A model generated the notes under the pieces. It was not told where the DNA came from. It searched no databases and saw only the letters and a list, made by a program, of their open reading frames with translations. From assembly GCF_000239775.1 (NCBI RefSeq), contig NZ_CAFI01000401.1, forward strand, positions 1-44,007: a DNA stretch of 44,007 nucleotides. Reading direction: 5' to 3'. Of this stretch, positions 42,786 to 44,007 are shown piece by piece (position 1 is the stretch's first letter; the number at the start of each line of letters is the position of its first letter). The position numbers and the translations under genes were made by a program. This stretch comes from Bradyrhizobium sp. ORS 375 (GTDB lineage Bacteria > Pseudomonadota > Alphaproteobacteria > Rhizobiales > Xanthobacteraceae).

Positions 42786-43832
42786 ATGCGTAATGCGTTA
42801 GGCTTGCTGTTGGCCACCGTCGTCGCGGCGCTGGCGATCACCGGTGTCTGGTATTGGGTGTCGAAGCCGAATGCCGCCAAGGCCGCCGCGCAGAGCGCCG
42901 CGGCAAAGCCGTCGGATCTTCCCCCGCCGGCTCCTGCGAAGGTCGCCGCCAAGGGTGCCAAGGACGACGTCGAGTATACCGGCACCGTGCCGGCGAAGCC
43001 CGCGGCGTCCGCCGCCGCAGCGCCGGTGCAGCCGAAATCGACCTGCGCCAATCCGGATGCGCTCGGCATCTCGCGCACCGTCGTGGTCGATACGACCGGC
43101 GGTCCGGGCTTCGGCCTCGATCATTTCAAGCAGTTCGACTTCCTCGCCGACCGCGAGGTTGTGCTGACCTTCGATGACGGCCCGTGGCCGGTCAACACGC
43201 CGGCGGTGCTGAAGGCGCTGGCCGACGAGTGCACCACCGGCATCTTCTTCACCATCGGCAAGCACGCGACCTATCATCCGGAGATCCTGCGCCAGGTGCA
43301 GGCGGCCGGTCACGTCGTCGGTGTGCACACCTGGTCGCACGTCAATCTCAACGGCAAGAAGATGACCGACGAGACGGCGAAGGAGGAGCTGGAGAAGGGC
43401 TTCAGCGCGGTCAAGTTCGCGCTCGGCAACAATCCCGCGCCGTTCTTCCGCTTTCCGCAGCTGCAGCACCGCCCGTCGGCGGTGGCCTATCTCGGCAGCC
43501 GCAACGTTGCGATGTTCTCCTGCGACGTCGACAGCTTCGACTTCCGCTCCAAGGATGCGGACCAGGTCGTCAACACGGTGATGACCGGGCTCGACAAGAA
43601 GGGCAAGGGCATCATCCTGATGCACGATTTCCAGAAGAACACCGCGCTGGCGCTGCCGACCCTGCTGCGCCGGCTGAAGGCCGGCGGCTACAAGGTGGTG
43701 GCGATGAAGCCGAAGGGCACGCTCGACACGCTGCCGCAATATGACGCGATGGTCGGCCAGGATCCCAAGCTGCCGACGACGATGACCAATGCGCGGCCGA
43801 TCTCCAGCGTGATCCAGACCGTCCAGCAGTGA
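42786..43832 (+). CDS. Polysaccharide deacetylase (NodB homology domain), membrane-anchored
   Basis: 348 residues: an N-terminal hydrophobic anchor (LGLLLATVVAALAITGVWYW, about 5-24), an Ala/Lys/Pro-rich linker to about residue 95, then a NodB domain. Catalytic D130-D131 are in LTFDDGPWP and metal-binding H181-x3-H185 in HTWSH. The RxP motif appears as FRFPQL, and the last motif as IILMHDFQKN. Family members remove N- or O-acetyl groups from chitooligosaccharides, peptidoglycan or exopolysaccharide. It is not NodB itself (too long, anchored, no nod neighbours). I chose the ATG at 42786. A strong terminator follows. Confidence 0.92.
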   Translation: MRNALGLLLATVVAALAITGVWYWVSKPNAAKAAAQSAAAKPSDLPPPAPAKVAAKGAKDDVEYTGTVPAKPAASAAAAPVQPKSTCANPDALGISRTVVVDTTGGPGFGLDHFKQFDFLADREVVLTFDDGPWPVNTPAVLKALADECTTGIFFTIGKHATYHPEILRQVQAAGHVVGVHTWSHVNLNGKKMTDETAKEELEKGFSAVKFALGNNPAPFFRFPQLQHRPSAVAYLGSRNVAMFSCDVDSFDFRSKDADQVVNTVMTGLDKKGKGIILMHDFQKNTALALPTLLRRLKAGGYKVVAMKPKGTLDTLPQYDAMVGQDPKLPTTMTNARPISSVIQTVQQ

Positions 43833-43855
43833 CGGCGCTCTCTCTCTGAGACGCG

Positions 43856-43882
43856 AAGGCCGGGCAGCAGCCCGGCCTTTTT
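43856..43882. terminator. Rho-independent terminator after the deacetylase, probably bidirectional
   Basis: A perfect 10-bp stem AAGGCCGGGC/GCCCGGCCTT with loop AGCA is followed by TTT. It sits 23 bases past the deacetylase stop and 16 bases past the stop of the converging fragment. Confidence 0.88.
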
Positions 43883-43898
43883 CGTCTGGTCTGGCGCC

Positions 43899-44007
43899 TC
43901 ACCAATAGATGCCGTGGCGGTGCAGCTCGCGCACGATGCGGGCCTCGGTCCAGCCTTTGCTCCGCGGCTTGGACGCGCGCGCCGATTTCGATCGCCGCGA
44001 CGAGGTC
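43899..44007 (-). CDS. C-terminal fragment of an unidentified basic protein, cut by window edge
   Basis: The minus-strand frame open to the right edge ends ...KGWTEARIVRELHRHGIYW, then TGA. The 35 visible residues are Ser/Arg/Lys-rich and then form a conserved-looking helix. It converges on the deacetylase with the shared terminator between them, which supports a real gene. The family cannot be recognised. Confidence 0.5.
   Translation of the reverse strand, partial: TSSRRSKSARASKPRSKGWTEARIVRELHRHGIYW

Overview
This window reads as a stretch of chromosome from a GC-rich alphaproteobacterium, most likely Bradyrhizobium or a close relative. That is an inference from the very high GC content with strong GC3 bias, the IalB-type protein, the yggT-DUF167-folD order, the P450 and TAXI proteins, and the many short palindromic intergenic repeats. 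I saw no transposase, integrase, phage gene or CRISPR array. The left-most and right-most genes are cut by the window edges.

Layout. 1-1650: the 3' part of an OmpA-family protein with a Pro/Gly-rich arm, a strong terminator and a palindromic repeat. 1692-6568 (all minus strand): argG, a PAP2 phosphatase, a membrane protein, rlmN and an IalB-family secreted protein. 6918-13384: an NADPH:quinone oxidoreductase, a Sel1-type membrane protein and two TAXI substrate-binding-type proteins, the second membrane-tethered, with a DUF1232 protein and a pterin dehydratase between them on the minus strand. 13533-15581: a PhoD-type alkaline phosphatase and a single-domain response regulator. 15689-20219: the most unusual block. 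A Crp/Fnr regulator is followed by an Lgt-like membrane enzyme, a radical SAM protein resembling archaeal tetraether synthase/MJ0619, and four small membrane proteins. Several of these genes overlap, and the small proteins look like copies of one two-helix unit. 20444-23777: typA/bipA and a flavin amine oxidase. 24008-25974: a YeiH-type exporter with a co-directional LysR gene behind a palindromic operator-promoter. 26081-29213: a tight four-gene redox/membrane operon (hydrolase, DUF2269, SDR-DoxX fusion, DCC protein). 29455-33884: a GNAT, ppa, an M20 peptidase, and yggT-DUF167-folD on the opposite strand. 34113-34188: tRNA-Ala(CGC), followed by a large inverted repeat. 34336-39808 (minus): a glutamine amidotransferase, an SDR, a TerB protein, a cytochrome P450 and a Tat-exported esterase. 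39978-43832: an MFS exporter with an extra C-terminal domain, two secreted Cys-rich proteins and a polysaccharide deacetylase with a terminator. A C-terminal fragment of a basic protein follows at the edge.

How the genes fit together. Most single genes are housekeeping: arginine and folate one-carbon metabolism, rRNA/tRNA methylation, pyrophosphate removal and translation stress. Envelope functions are strongly represented: OmpA, PAP2, IalB, Lgt-like, PhoD, polysaccharide deacetylase and the Cys-rich secreted proteins. The best candidate for an undescribed system is the Lgt-like/Tes-like/two-helix-protein cassette at 16531-20219. I infer that it modifies membrane lipids, possibly under the adjacent Crp/Fnr protein. 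At least six intergenic palindromic elements share GTCRT...AYGAC ends and punctuate the gene blocks.
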